Shown piece by piece: positions 11,406-22,642 of a DNA stretch of 64,000 nt. The translations under genes and the position numbers were made by a program. This DNA is from Morinoia aosen. Taxonomy: Eukaryota > Arthropoda > Malacostraca > Amphipoda > Talitridae. The DNA lies in the NCBI GenBank assembly GCA_030386875.1, contig CM059556.1:38356964-38420963 (forward strand). The letters are read 5' to 3'. Each line of letters starts with the position of its first letter. The stretch's first letter is position 1. Below the pieces are notes generated by a model that was given only the letters and a program-made list of their open reading frames with translations, was not told where the DNA came from and searched no databases.

Positions 11406-12204
11406 ACAGCTACAGCAGCAGCACAATAATCAGGGAAATAACGCCCCCTTACACCACCAGCACGCAGCAAACAACTAGCACTAAAAAGTAAAATCAAAGT
11501 TGGTATAGATTAAAACAATCAAATTATACCAACTAGATGAAACAACAACAACAAAGACATGAACCAAAAAGCAGTAAATCTACTTCTTTACTTTCACACC
11601 TTGACTGCTGCGGGACCCACCGGTGGTCACACTGAGGGCTCCCATAATGCGGGCAAACCCACCTGGGGTCTCAAGCTGCTCTTTTATTTATATGTGCGTG
11701 ACCTGGGTCAGATGAGGACCGTCGCAATTATTTTTTTTCCATTGCCATGTTAAGTGTATGAAGTGAGTTACATTGGGGTTGAACCTTGAATTAAATTCAA
11801 CCCGCAGCAGGTAACGTAGCTGTATGAGCGGAAAATGTGACAAATATCGTCATACCGTAACGCAACACAAGCGTAACCATAAAACGACACAATTTTTTAG
11901 GTTCATGAACGAACTATTACTGTAATTTTTCTCAACTTATAATACATGAAACCCATTTAATGTAAACTTTTCATCGAAACATTTAGAATATACAAACAAT
12001 GTGAGGTATTTCCTAATGTCCTTAAGAAAGGACGTTGGTCGATTAAGTTAAAAGCTCACCAAAAACGGGACTGCATTCTGAACCATAACTGTAAAGACTT
12101 ATGCCGCGATGCAAAAGAATAGCGAGATCGATGCCAGCGTTAACATGATTGGCATGTGGGTGATCTGTGTGCCACAACGGTCACAACAGAAGGGATACAT
12201 GTAA
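11406..12204. other. Unassigned spacer
   Basis: AT-rich unique-looking DNA. Short forward frames (64-71 residues) match nothing recognised. No gene or mobile element supported. Confidence 0.4.
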
Positions 12205-12525
12205 ATGGTCGTTTGTATCCATGCTACTATTAATTTTTGAAGCCAATTTGACGATAGCCATTTGTATTCATGCTACCATGAATTTTGCTACCAATTTGAT
12301 GATAGCCATTTGTATTCATCCTACCATTAGTTTTTGTTACCAATTTTATCGTCATTTGTATCCATGCTACCATGAATTTTAATACCAATTTGATGATAAC
12401 CATTTGTACTCCTGCTACCATTAATTTTTGTTACCAATTTTATCGCTATTTGTATCCATGCTACTATGAATATTTGCTACCAATTTGGTAGCCATATTTA
12501 TCCATGCTACCATGAATTTTTGACC
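12205..12525. repeat. Diverged ~46-bp tandem repeat, about 7 copies
   Basis: Repeated blocks of CATTTGTATTCATGCTACCA then TGAATTTTGCTACCAATTTG, with substitutions and small indels between copies; an ageing array. Confidence 0.88.
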
Positions 12526-12574
12526 CCAATTATCCACTTGAGGTGCAATGTTCGCATCGCACTTAAATTTAAAT

Positions 12575-12783
12575 CATTGGTCGCGACGTGAGTACACGGA
12601 GGAAATTTCCCTAATGCTGCTAACCGACCAGTTGTCACTAACTCAATTCCCATACATACTCAAAGCCAAATAAACGCACGATCCAGTTAATGTATGCTAT
12701 TTACCAAGTTGCTTACTACAACTCACTTCAAGTTCAAGTTGAACAATAAATTTCAGTTTAACCGATCACGGTCAACGTGTTAA
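12575..12783. mobile_element. TTAA MITE family 1, degraded copy
   Basis: It carries the family landmarks TACACGGAGGAAATTTCCC, GCTGCTAACCGACCAGTTGT, CACGATCCAGTTAATG and the right end CACGGTCAACGTGTTAA at about 12767-12783. The left terminus is decayed. Confidence 0.7.
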
Positions 12784-13039
12784 TCAGCAAAACCCGAAGT
12801 CGCACGCTATTTTGGCGCAGTCCACGGCCGTGCAGCTGGGCGTTTTCTGTCTTCTGGAACACGGGCTTCCAGATGTGCCCAGATGTAACCAACATCACAA
12901 TCCCTCACATAAGAAACGGTGGTCGCAGCACCCAACACGTTGACTTAGTCACACCACTCAAAACACTGTCAGTCACAATCCCTTGGGAAAAGAAGTGGTG
13001 GTCGTTACGTTGCCTAAGTTACTTCGCTTAACGCCATCA

Positions 13040-13940
13040 TTCAAAACACTGATGCCAACCACTCAAAACACTGATGCCAACCACTCAAAACACTGATGCC
13101 AACCACTCAAAACACTGATGCCAACCACTCAAAACACTGATGCCAACCACTCAAAACACTGATGCCAACCACTCAAAACACTGATGCCAACCACTCAAAA
13201 CACTGATGCCAACCACTCAAAACACTGATGCCAACCACTCAAAACACTGATGCCAACCACTCAAAACACTGATGCCAACCACTCAAAACACTGATGCCAA
13301 CCACTCAAAACACTGATGCCAACCACTCAAAACACTGATGCCAACCACTCAAAACACTGATGCCAACCACTCAAAACACTGATGCCAACCACTCAAAACA
13401 CTGATGCCAACCACTCAAAACACTGATGCCAACCACTCAAAACACTGATGCCAACCACTCAAAACACTGATGCCAACCACTCAAAACACTGATGCCAACC
13501 ACTCAAAACACTGATGCCAACCACTCAAAACACTGATGCCAACCACTCAAAACACTGATGCCAACCACTCAAAACACTGATGCCAACCACTCAAAACACT
13601 GATGCCAACCACTCAAAACAATGATGCCAACCACTCAAAACACTAATGCCAACCACTCAAAACAATGATGCCAACCACTCAAAACACTGATACCAACCAC
13701 TCAAAACATTGACACCAGTCAATCACTCAAAACACTGATACCAACCACTCAAAACAATGATGCCAACCACTCAAAACACTGATACCAACCACTCAAAACA
13801 TTGACACCAGTCAATCACTCAAAACACTGATATCAACCACTCAAAACAATGATGCCAACCACTCAAAACACTGATACCAACCACTCAAAACATTGACACC
13901 AGTCAATCACTCAAAACACTGATACCAATCACAATCCCTT
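13040..13940. repeat. 22-bp minisatellite, about 30 regular copies plus a mosaic end
   Basis: Unit CAAAACACTGATGCCAACCA plus CT. From about 13620 the array becomes a mosaic with ACAATGATG and CATTGACACCAGTCAATCAC units that recur every roughly 88-90 bp, a higher-order repeat. Similar CACAATCCCTT sequence flanks both sides (12897, 12977 and 13928). Confidence 0.96.
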
Positions 13941-13983
13941 ACGGAATGAAACGGTAGTGCAGTTAAGACAACACTAAAGGATG

Positions 13984-13984
<1 letters not shown>

Positions 13985-14052
<68 letters not shown>
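13985..14052. repeat. Perfect (CAG)n microsatellite, about 22 triplets
   Basis: 68 bp of uninterrupted AGC/CAG triplets between the 22-bp and 83-bp arrays. Absence of interruptions implies recent growth or ongoing instability. It is not inside a supported coding frame. Confidence 0.97.
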
Positions 14053-14053
<1 letters not shown>

Positions 14054-14114
14054 GACGTGGCCACAACCACATCCTCTAATCTGGACGGCCTCCGTGTCTA
14101 GGGTTTCCTGAGAA

Positions 14115-15350
14115 ACTGCCTCAGGGTTGCTATATTGGCCACAATTCTCGAACTGGCCCTTCTACCTACTAAAATTTGCTGCATTTTGGCTAGGAACGAT
14201 GCCTCCGGGTTGCTATATTGGCCAGAACCCTCCAATGGGGCCTTTTAGCCACTAAAATTGGCCACATTTTAGCTAGGAAGAACGCCTCCGGGTTGCTATA
14301 TTGGCCAGAACCCTCCAATGGGGCCTTTTAGCCGCTAAAATTGGCCACATTTTAGCTAGGAAGAACGCCTCCGGGTTGCTATATTGGCCAGAACCCTCCA
14401 ATGGGGCCTTTTAGCCGCTAAAATTGGCCACATTTTAGCTAGGAAGAACGCCTCCGGGTTGCTATATTGGCCAGAACCCTCCAATGGGGCCTTTTAGCCG
14501 CTAAAATTGGCCACATTTTAGCTAGGAAGAACGCCTCCGGGTTGCTATTTGGCCAGAACCCTCCAATAGGGCCTTTTAGCCACTAAAATTGGCCACATTT
14601 TAGCTAGGAAGAACGCCTCCGGGTTGCTATATTGGCCAGAACCCTCCAATGGGGCCTTTTAGCCGCTAAAATTGGCCACATTTTAGCTAGGAAGAACGCC
14701 TCCGGGTTGCTATATTGGCCAGAACCTTCCAATGGGGCCTTTTAGCCGCTAAAATCGGCCACATTTTAGCTAGGAAGAACACCTCCGGGTTGCTATAATG
14801 GCCAGAACCCTCCAATGGGGCCTTTTAGCCACTAAAATTGGCCACATTTTAGCTAGGAAGAACGCCTCCGGGTTGCTATATTGGCCAGAACCCTTCAATG
14901 GGGCCTTTCAGCCGCTAAAATTGGCCACATTTTAGCTAGGAAGAACGCCTCCGGGTTGCTATATTGGCCAGAACCCTCCAATGGGGCCTTTTAGCCACTA
15001 AAATTGGCCACATTTTAGCTAGGAAGAACGCCTCCGGGTTGCTATAATGGCCAGAACCCTCCAATGGGGCCTTTTAGCTGCTAAAATTGGCCACATTTTA
15101 GCTAGGAAGAACGCCTCCGGGTTGCTATAATGGCCAGAACCCTTCAATGGGGCCTTTCAGCCGCTAAAATTGGCCACATTTTAGCTAGGAAGAACGCCTC
15201 CGGGTTGCTATATTGGCCAGAACCCTCCAATGGGGCCTTTTAGCCACTAAAATTGGCCACATTTTAGCTAAGAAGAACGCTTCAGGGTTGCTATATTGGC
15301 CAGAACCCTCAAATTAGGCCTTTTAGATAATAAAATAGGCTACATGTTGG
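14115..15350. repeat. 83-bp satellite-like repeat, about 14 copies
   Basis: The unit contains GAAGAACGCCTCCGGGTTGC, TATATTGGCCAGAACCCTCC, AATGGGGCCTTTTAGCCGCT and AAAATTGGCCACATTTTAGC. It includes the dyad TTTTAGCCGCTAAAA and two TTGGCCA palindromes. Flanking units on both sides are the most diverged. Confidence 0.95.
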
Positions 15351-15764
15351 CTAGGCTACCTTGATAGCCCGACACAGTCCGGTGTCTGGGCAACCAAACG
15401 GTCGCAAGAAGTCGGTAATTCGCCGTTCGGTAATGACCATATAAAAATGAAAATGACCGCACGCCAAGAACATTTAACCACTGACTCAGGAACGCTTGTT
15501 TGGAGTCGTAAACGAGCGCAATGCTAGGCTGGAGCTCATCAATTTACTATTACAATTGAATTCCCAATTAATACATTTTATAATACAATTATTTCATCAA
15601 ATGATAAATTGATACAATTGATGAAATTACAATTGAACTCCCTTTGATGTCAAGACATACTAAAGACTGTAACGAAAATTAAACGTACTTCAGCGTGCTT
15701 TTTATTCAGAGAAATGCCTACATGTGTTACCAACGCTCAATTAATTATATTATAAGATTATAAG
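15351..15764. other. AT-rich spacer with a hairpin
   Basis: Around 15590-15630, ATTTCATCAA and TTGATGAAAT are inverted across a short loop, within a wider AATTG-rich palindromic region (15540-15650). No gene. Confidence 0.5.
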
Positions 15765-16112
15765 TTAGTTTAAGCCCCCCTAACCGCTACAAAAAAAAAA
15801 GCGTAAAGAGAGAGGAAGGAAGAAGGCACCATTTAGTATGGAGTTAAGGGAACGCGGAATCTACGCAGAAAGGGCATAGAAACAGTAGGATGAGAAGGAA
15901 TATCATGAAACAAGAAAAAGTTGAGGAAGAAAGTAGTAGGTGCTGAAAAAACAGGACAGCAGTGAACAGAAAAAAGATGGTCCGTTACAAAACAAAAACA
16001 TATTATATTTTAACAAAAAGAAATCCTACCTAACCTTTAGCTCGGGCCCTCACATAGTCCTCCTGTGAGCGCTAATTCCAATGGATGCAATACTTGTATC
16101 CCCCTGGGGGGT
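15765..16112 (-). mobile_element. Element A copy 3
   Basis: Nearly full length, from AAGTTAGTTTAAGCCCCCC to TGTATCCCCCTGGGGG, with all internal landmarks in order. It lies about 130 bp from a TTAA MITE. Confidence 0.9.
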
Positions 16113-16240
16113 AATTATGTTAATAACAGCCGCCTCAATTTGACGGCTACACTCACACGTAGGCCTACATGGAAAAAGAGCATTAAAGCTCACAATAACA
16201 GCTTCTTTTAACAATATTTTCATGTTTTTTAACAATAACC

Positions 16241-16468
16241 TTAACACTTTGACCGCAACGTGCACCACCGGTGGCCACGGAGGGGATTTTCATAATGCTG
16301 CTGACCGACCAGTTGTCTCAAACTCAATTTTCAAAAATACTTAATAGAAGCAAAATGAAAGCACGATCCAGTTAACGTTTCCTATTTTCAAAAGTGTTTA
16401 CAATAATTGACTTTAAATATGAGTTGAATGTTAAACTTAAGTTTAACCAATTGCGGTTAAAGTGTTAA
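16241..16468. mobile_element. TTAA MITE family 1, 228-bp copy
   Basis: TTAACACTTTGACCGCAACG on the left and TTGCGGTTAAAGTGTTAA on the right are inverted. The ACCACCGGTGG palindrome lies 23 bp inside the left end. Orientation is opposite to the copy at 22643. Confidence 0.88.
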
Positions 16469-17029
16469 AGCGCACCATAACAGCTTTTCTAAATTTTTTC
16501 AACAATATACACTAAAGGGCACAAAACAATATGATAAGAGTCACAATAAATTGAAGAAACAATGAGTAATCGAAGAAATGTCAGTGTTAGCCCAAATTTC
16601 AAACTACAGTTCGGACGTGCATGTTCATTATAAAATGTATGTTACTTGTAACCTACAAATTAATACGTAAATAGTTACTAAAACATCGGTATTTATGCAC
16701 CTTACCCAATTGCTGTACCCAGCAAATACGTAATACGTAAACAGTTACAAGAAAATCGATGATTTATGCACTCATGTTCCTTTACCCGATGCTGCACGCG
16801 GCAAATCACATCACTCACAAAACTCCCCACAAAAATTAATTTAGAAATAATACGAAACCAAATTTAACTTGACGCTCTCCCAGAGAAGACCGAAATTATA
16901 AACCTGAAGTCCACGCGCGCGTTAATTAGTCCGCAGGTATAATGGAAGGCCTGGAATTTTCTACTGTAGTTGAAGCTCACGCACGTACCGACTTGGAGAG
17001 AAAAGCTACCTTGCGGCGCCTGAGTGGCT
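16469..17029. other. Unassigned spacer
   Basis: Includes a twice-occurring segment (AATACGTAAATAGTTAC at about 16660 and AATACGTAAACAGTTAC at about 16729) consistent with an old ~70-bp duplication. No gene. Confidence 0.45.
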
Positions 17030-17115
17030 TTTATTCTAGTCAAAAAATTTCGAATTTCGGCCTCCATTCTAGTCAAAAAATTTCGAATTTCGGCCTTCAT
17101 TACAGTCACAAATTT
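17030..17115. repeat. 33-bp tandem repeat, 2.5 copies
   Basis: CTAGTCAAAAAATTTCGAAT then TTCGGCCTCCAT, repeated with a third diverged copy. Confidence 0.75.
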
Positions 17116-17389
17116 CAAAATGTAGGCCTTTCTCTCAGAAATCTAGTGAAACTAAGACCGCTCGGCATCTACATAGTAACCCTGCAAAGTCGTCAGATAT
17201 GGGTGCTCTTTCACGCAAAATTTCACATGAAAAAATTCAATTATGAGACCATGGGCGAGAAATAAAAAAGCTGTCTGACAACTCAGAACACATAGTATTA
17301 ACTCCCTGTATGACAATATATTGAGGGCTCAGAAGGTCAGCAACATCCGATAACTATACTTCATTCTACTTCACATTTCCGTACAGGTC

Positions 17390-17512
17390 CAGTGCTGCAT
17401 TAACCCAAGGCATTGGAGTCGCGTGCGTCCATACTGCCTCTCCAAGCGGAGTTGCTTGCTATGGGTACTGTATATACAATATACATGGTACACATCTGCT
17501 GTGGGTACTGTA
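17390..17512. repeat. Diverged repeat hosting the transposon, left flank
   Basis: GGGTACTGTATA and CATGGTACACATCTGCT are repeated. The same block resumes at 19007 (ACATGGTACATGTCTGCTAT) on the other side of the transposon, so the empty site can be inferred as one continuous repeat with a single TA at the junction. Confidence 0.7.
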
Positions 17513-17680
17513 TACAGGGTGTTTCAAAAATACACGGCATAATTTCAGGTATGTATTTCCCACATGTAGACAATCAAAATAGTTCATTACAACATATGTC
17601 CGGAAATGCTTCATTTCCGAGTTATGGCCTTCACAACATTGAAATTCACCGGAACGTTTTTCTTTCCGCAGGTCGTTGCC
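17513..17680 (+). repeat. Left terminal inverted repeat of the DD41D transposon
   Basis: 168-bp arm starting TACAGGGTG and ending GGTCGTTGCC. It matches the complement of 18839-19006 throughout by eye. Arms this long are unusual for classical mariner (about 30 bp) and may carry more than one transposase binding site. Confidence 0.9.
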
Positions 17681-17769
17681 GTCAAAGGACACATTAAGAG
17701 GGCACTCTGACAGATCATTCCTAGGCGAAGGTTAAATTCAGTGTTGTGTTTGGCGTTCGACTGTGTGTC

Positions 17770-18837
17770 ATGTACACAAATCAGGAGCTGGCAGAGATGC
17801 ACTTGATCTACGGTAAGGCAGACGGCAATGCTGCGCTGGCTCGTCGTTTGTACCAGGAGAGGTACCCACAGCGACAATGTCCAGATCGGAAGACATTTGT
17901 AAGTCTCCATCAGCGTCTGTGCGAGTATGGAAAATTTGACTCTCCTGGATTGGGAAGGGGACGACCAAGATCTACAACTCCAGAAGAACAGGAGGAGATT
18001 CTGGAGATTGTGAACAGAACTCCTTCTATCAGCACACGAAGGTTAGCGTTGCAAGTGAATGTTCCCCATACGACTGTCTGGAGACTGCTGAAAGAGTATC
18101 AATTGTATCCTTACCATTTGCAACGTGTACAGGCGCTGTCACCAGCAGATTACCCTGCACGAGTTAGGTACTGTCAGTGGTTCTTGCAGCAATGTGCTGC
18201 AAATCCGAACTTTCCTGCCTTAGTATTATTTACAGATGAAGCACAGTTCACACGAGATGGCATAACAAATCTCCACAATCAGCATGTATGGGCGTATGAA
18301 AACCCAAATGCAACTGTTGTATCTCATCACCAGGTGCGGTTCTCCCTCAACATGTGGGCCGGTATCATTGGTGATCGGTTAGTTGGACCCCATGTACTTG
18401 TAAACAGACTTACGGGGCAGGCGTACACAAACTTCCTGGAAAACATCATACCTGATGTTTATGACGACACTCCACTGATCGATCGTCAGCACGCTCACTT
18501 CTTGCATGACGGCGCTCCTGCACACTTCAGTCGTACGGCTCGCCGGTACTTGGATCGAAGATTTCCTGATCGATGGATAGGTAGAGGTGGCCCAATTGCT
18601 TGGCCTCCACGCTCACCTGATCTGAACCCTCTCGATTTCTACTTGTGGGGCCATTTAAAATCATTGGTTTATTCGTCTCCGGTGCCTGATTTGGAATCCC
18701 TTCGGAATCGAATTGTGGCACGCTCTGAGGACATACGCAACATTCCTGGAGTGTGGGATCGTGTTCGCAGGTCAATGAGACATCGATGTGAGGTCTGTAT
18801 TCAAGCAGGAGGTGGTCATTTTGAACATCTTCTGTAA
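17770..18837 (+). CDS. Tc1/mariner-type transposase, DD41D
   Basis: Predicted 355-residue nuclear transposase that would bind the element's terminal repeats and catalyse cut-and-paste transposition into TA. The first ATG of the open frame is at 17770; the frame is open a little further upstream but without an ATG. Residues 1-60 form an N-terminal helix-turn-helix of the type often annotated DUF4817 in insects. A GRGRPR hook follows near residues 62-67, then a second helix-turn-helix around 70-115 (TPEEQEEILEIV, STRRLALQVNVPHTTVWRLL). The DDE/D catalytic triad is visible as D156 (LFTDEAQF), D247 (LHDGAPAHF) and D289 (RSPDLNPLDFYLWG), with 41 residues between the last two. Mariner has 34, so this fits the rosa-like DD41D group. 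No frameshift or internal stop. Expression would depend on the left inverted repeat or host sequence; no promoter motif is obvious. Confidence 0.93.
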   Translation: MYTNQELAEMHLIYGKADGNAALARRLYQERYPQRQCPDRKTFVSLHQRLCEYGKFDSPGLGRGRPRSTTPEEQEEILEIVNRTPSISTRRLALQVNVPHTTVWRLLKEYQLYPYHLQRVQALSPADYPARVRYCQWFLQQCAANPNFPALVLFTDEAQFTRDGITNLHNQHVWAYENPNATVVSHHQVRFSLNMWAGIIGDRLVGPHVLVNRLTGQAYTNFLENIIPDVYDDTPLIDRQHAHFLHDGAPAHFSRTARRYLDRRFPDRWIGRGGPIAWPPRSPDLNPLDFYLWGHLKSLVYSSPVPDLESLRNRIVARSEDIRNIPGVWDRVRRSMRHRCEVCIQAGGGHFEHLL

Positions 18838-18838
18838 T

Positions 18839-19006
18839 GGCAACGACCTGCGGAAAGAAAAACGTTCCGGTGAATTTCAATGTTGTGAAGGCCATAACTC
18901 GGAAATGAAGCATTTCCGGACATATGTTGTAATGAACTATTTTGATTGTCTACATGTGGGAAATACATACCTGAAATTATGCCGTGTATTTTTGAAACAC
19001 CCTGTA
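18839..19006 (-). repeat. Right terminal inverted repeat of the DD41D transposon
   Basis: 168-bp arm running from GGCAACGACC to CACCCTGTA, the reverse complement of 17513-17680. The transposase stop codon TAA at 18835-18837 sits immediately before it. Confidence 0.9.
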
Positions 19007-19210
19007 TACATGGTACATGTCTGCTATGGGTCCAGTCCACAGGCCTGTACAATCTGCGTCCTATGGCATAATTCATCTAATTCATGCACCAACTGCCAAC
19101 TATGAGTACAATTTGTGCGTCCATACGTCTGCTATGGGAACAATCTATGTAAAGTTAGTGTCTGCTATGGTTCCTATCTCCTACTACAAGCAAGAGTACG
19201 AAGTCAATTA
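19007..19210. repeat. Diverged repeat hosting the transposon, right flank
   Basis: Continuation of the left-flank repeat: GTCTGCTATGGG or close variants occur at about 19018, 19126 and 19160. No gene. Confidence 0.6.
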
Positions 19211-19253
19211 AGTATGATGGTAACAGCAACTACCCAACATCGACCATTTATAC

Positions 19254-19451
19254 CAGTGGACTCCAAACTATGGCCCGCGGGCCAAATCCGGCCCGCCCGT
19301 GTGATCAATCCGGCCCGCAACAGCTAATGACGGGCACTCGGTGACTCCTCTTGAAATTAAAGATAATGGCATCAAATTAAAACTGTTTTGGTCCTTGAAA
19401 TTTACTGAATTAATCAGCATACCTTTAGGCTGGAAAGTTTGGAGACCTCTG
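19254..19451. mobile_element. hAT-like MITE, 198 bp
   Basis: Left end CAGTGGACTCCAAACT and right end AGTTTGGAGACCTCTG are inverted with two mismatches. CAGTGG-type termini are typical of hAT (Charlie-like) elements. GC-rich GGCCCGCGGGCC follows the left end. I cannot see a matching 8-bp target duplication, so the copy is degraded or older. Confidence 0.7.
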
Positions 19452-19759
19452 CTCTACTCTATGGTCGTGTCTCGCAATTGGAGAATTATGGCCCTAGATA
19501 CCTAAACAGCATCAGATATCACATTGCTAAGTACATCTCTTATTTTAGTAAAGCGAACTATTTATTTATATACAGCTCTAGGCATGTCAATAGTTACAGA
19601 TATAAGAAAAAGACCGCCGGTATACCAAGTTTCCATCAGGTATTCCCTTTATTCCACCGTTTATTCCACGTCATCATGGAAAACCCGACTGTTCCGGTTG
19701 GATTGTTCTAATGACACTCGAATAAGAACATGAACATGAACGAACGAGGCGAGAACAAG

Positions 19760-21800
19760 TTCGATCTCGCAACCACCGAGGCAAGGTCGGTTCTCGCAAC
19801 CACCGAGGCAAGGTCGGTTCTCGCAACCACCGAGGCAAGGTCGGTTCTCGCAACCACCGAGGCAAGGTCGGTTCTCGCAACCACCGAGGCAAGGTCGGTT
19901 CTCGCAACCACCGAGGCAAGGTCGGTTCTCGCAACCACCGAGGCAAGGTCGGTTCTCGCAACCACCGAGGCAAGGTCGGTTCTCGCAACCACCGAGGCAA
20001 GGTCGGTTCTCACAACCACCGAGGCAAGGTCGGTTCTCGCAACCACCGAGGCAAGGTCGGTTCTCGCAACCACCGAGGCAAGGTCGGTTCTCGCAACCAC
20101 CGAGGCAGGGTCGGTTCTCGCAACCACCGAGGCAAGGTCGGTTCTCGCAACCACCGAGGCAAGGTCGGTTCTCGCAACCACCGAGGCAAGGTCGGTTCTC
20201 GCAACCACCGAGGCAAGGTCGGTTCTCGCAACCACCGAGGCAAGGTCGGTTCTCGCAACCACCGAGGCAAGGTCGGTTCTCGCAACCACCGAGGCAAGGT
20301 CGGTTCTCGCAACCACCGAGGCAAGGTCGGTTCTCGCAACCACCGAGGCAAGGTCGGTTCTCGCAACCACCGAGGCAAGGTCGGTTCTCGCAACCACCGA
20401 GGCAAGGTCGGTTCTCGCAACCACCGAGGCAAGGTCGGTTCTCGCAACCACCGAGGCAAGGTCGGTTCTCGCAACCACCGAGGCAAGGTCGGTTCTCGCA
20501 ACCACCGAGGCAAGGTCGGTTCTCGCAACCACCGAGGCAGGGTCGGTTCTCGCAACCACCGAGGCAAGGTCGGTTCTCGCAACCACCGAGGCAAGGTCGG
20601 TTCTCGCAACCACCGAGGCAAGGTCGGTTCTCGCAACCACCGAGGCAAGGTCGGTTCTCGCAACCACCGAGGCAAGGTCGGTTCTCGCAACCACCGAGGC
20701 AAGGTCGGTTCTCGCAACCACCGAGGCAAGGTCGGTTCTCGCAACCACCGAGGCAAGGTCGGTTCTCGCAACCACCGAGGCAAGGTCGGTTCTCGCAACC
20801 ACCGAGGCAAGGTCGGTTCTCGCAACCACCGAGGCAAGGTCGGTTCTCGCAACCACCGAGGCAAGGTCGGTTCTCGCAACCACCGAGGCAAGGTCGGTTC
20901 TCGCAACCACCGAGGCAAGGTCGGTTCTCGCAACCACCGAGGCAAGGTCGGTTCTCGCAACCACCGAGGCAAGGTCGGTTCTCACAACCACCGAGGCAAG
21001 GTCGGTTCTCGCAACCACCGAGGCAAGGTCGGTTCTCGCAACCACCGAGGCAAGGTCGGTTCTCGCAACCACCGAGGCAGGGTCGGTTCTCGCAACCACC
21101 GAGGCAAGGTCGGTTCTCGCAACCACCGAGGCAAGGTCGGTTCTCGCAACCACCGAGGCAAGGTCGGTTCTCACAACCACCGAGGCAAGGTCGGTTCTCG
21201 CAACCACCGAGGCAAGGTCGGTTCTCGCAACCACCGAGGCAAGGTCGGTTCTCGCAACCACCGAGGCAAGGTCGGTTCTCGCAACCACCGAGGCAGGGTC
21301 GGTTCTCGCAACCACCGAGGCAGGGTCGGTTCTCGCAACCACCGAGGCAAGGTCGGTTCTCGCAACCACCGACGCAAGGTCGGTTCTCGCAACCACCGAG
21401 GCAAGGTCGGTTCTCGCAACCACCGAGGCAAGGTCGGTTCTCGCAACCACCGAGGCAAGGTCGGTTCTCACAACCACCGAGGCAAGGTCGGTTCTCGCAA
21501 CCACCGAGGCAAGGTCGGTTCTCGCAACCACCGAGGCAAGGTCGGTTCTCGCAACCACCGAGGCAGGGTCGGTTCTCGCAACCACCGAGGCAGGGTCGGT
21601 TCTCGCAACCACCGAGGCAAGGTCGGTTCTCGCAACCACCGACGCAAGGTCGGTTCTCGCAACCACCGAGGCAAGGTCGGTTCTCGCAACCACCGAGGCA
21701 AGGTCGGTTCTCGCAACCACCGAGGCAAGGTCGGTTCTCGCAACCACCGAGGCAGGGTCGGTTCTCACAACCACCGAGGCAGGGTCGGTTCTCACAAGCA
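19760..21800. repeat. 27-bp minisatellite, about 75 copies
   Basis: The unit contains CTCGCAACCACCGAGGCAAG then GTCGGTT. It is very homogeneous, with rare variants (CACAACC, GGCAGGGTC, GACGC). The rightmost 800 bp contain an ordered pattern of variants that recurs with 270-bp spacing (10 units). Stop-free frames of more than 700 codons on each strand (ARSVLATTE and LASVVARTD cycles) come from the 27-bp unit and are not genes. Confidence 0.97.
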
Positions 21801-21879
21801 CCGGCCAGAACGGAGGGCTATATCCCCCAACCGGTTGCTGGGGCCACACGTCGCGTGTCTGCGCGAGCACATCATAACA

Positions 21880-22642
21880 GGGTCTGCATCTCGAGCCTCC
21901 GGCGATTCCAACCCAGGATCTCAGCTCTGCGACGTCTGTTATACGGTCACATTTCCCACACTTCGCCCCTGCGGATCTGGTGCTGAGCAGCGTCAAACCT
22001 AACTCATTTGTTCATAAAAAACATAATGGGAAATGTACCCACTGTAGGCTTCACGCTGAGTGCATTGCGCCAAATATAATTTGCAATGCATGCTGCTGTA
22101 CGGTCATATTTTCCCACACATCGCCCCTGCAGATCTGGTGCCGAGCTGCACTCATCATTTAGTCATAGCAAAAAGGGATGGGCAATGCCTGCCCACTTTA
22201 CGCTACCGAGCGCATAGCGCCAAACATTTTGCACTGCATAGTGCACTTTGGTCATATTTTCCCACACTTCGCCCCTGTATATCTGGTCCTGAGCAGCATC
22301 CAACCGAACTCATTCAGTCATACAAAAAAAATGATTAAGTCATAGAAGAAAAATGATGGGTAATGCCTACTCACTTTCGGCTCGACGCTACCGAGTGCAT
22401 AGCGCCAAATACAGCTTGCGCTGCACACTGCACTTGGGTCATATTTTTCCCACGCTCTGCTCCTGCAGATCTCGTACTCGGCAGCCTCCAACTAAACTCG
22501 CTTTGCCATAGAACAAAAGTAATGGGGAATTCCCACCCACTCTCGACCCAGCACTACCGAGCGCACTTATAAGTTTGTTTTGCACTCAGCAATACTGTCA
22601 TATTTTCCCACACCTCACCTGTAAATCTGGTGCCAGACAGCC
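21880..22642. repeat. ~145-185-bp tandem repeat, about 5 copies
   Basis: Repeated landmarks are GGTCATATTTTCCCACACTT, CGCCCCTGCAGATCTGGTGC, AACTCATTTAGTCATA, GCCCACTTTACGCTACCGAG and CATAGCGCCAAA. Copies start near 21950, 22105, 22250, 22437 and 22590. A further part copy resumes at 22895-22965 beyond the MITE. Confidence 0.88.

Larger units (their letters stand above)
17513..19006 (+). mobile_element. Complete Tc1/mariner-type (DD41D) DNA transposon
   Basis: A 1,494-bp element begins with TACAGGGTGTTTC and ends with its complement. It is flanked by TA at 17511-17512 and 19007-19008, the target duplication expected for the IS630-Tc1-mariner superfamily. The terminal inverted repeats are 168 bp (17513-17680 and 18839-19006) and look identical by eye; the reverse frame of the left arm and forward frame of the right arm give the same peptide from GNDLRKEK to LKHPVY. 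A single intact transposase frame fills the interior, and its stop codon lies one base before the right arm. Intact coding capacity plus matching arms suggests a recent insertion. Assignment to the DD41D group is by my own residue count. Confidence 0.93.

Noticed and set aside
19708-21996. 762-codon reverse frame with a Cys-X2-Cys ... Cys-X2-Cys beginning
   Set aside because: It starts at TTG, its unique part lies in the ~155-bp tandem repeat and the rest is the 27-bp array; the cysteine spacing is probably chance.
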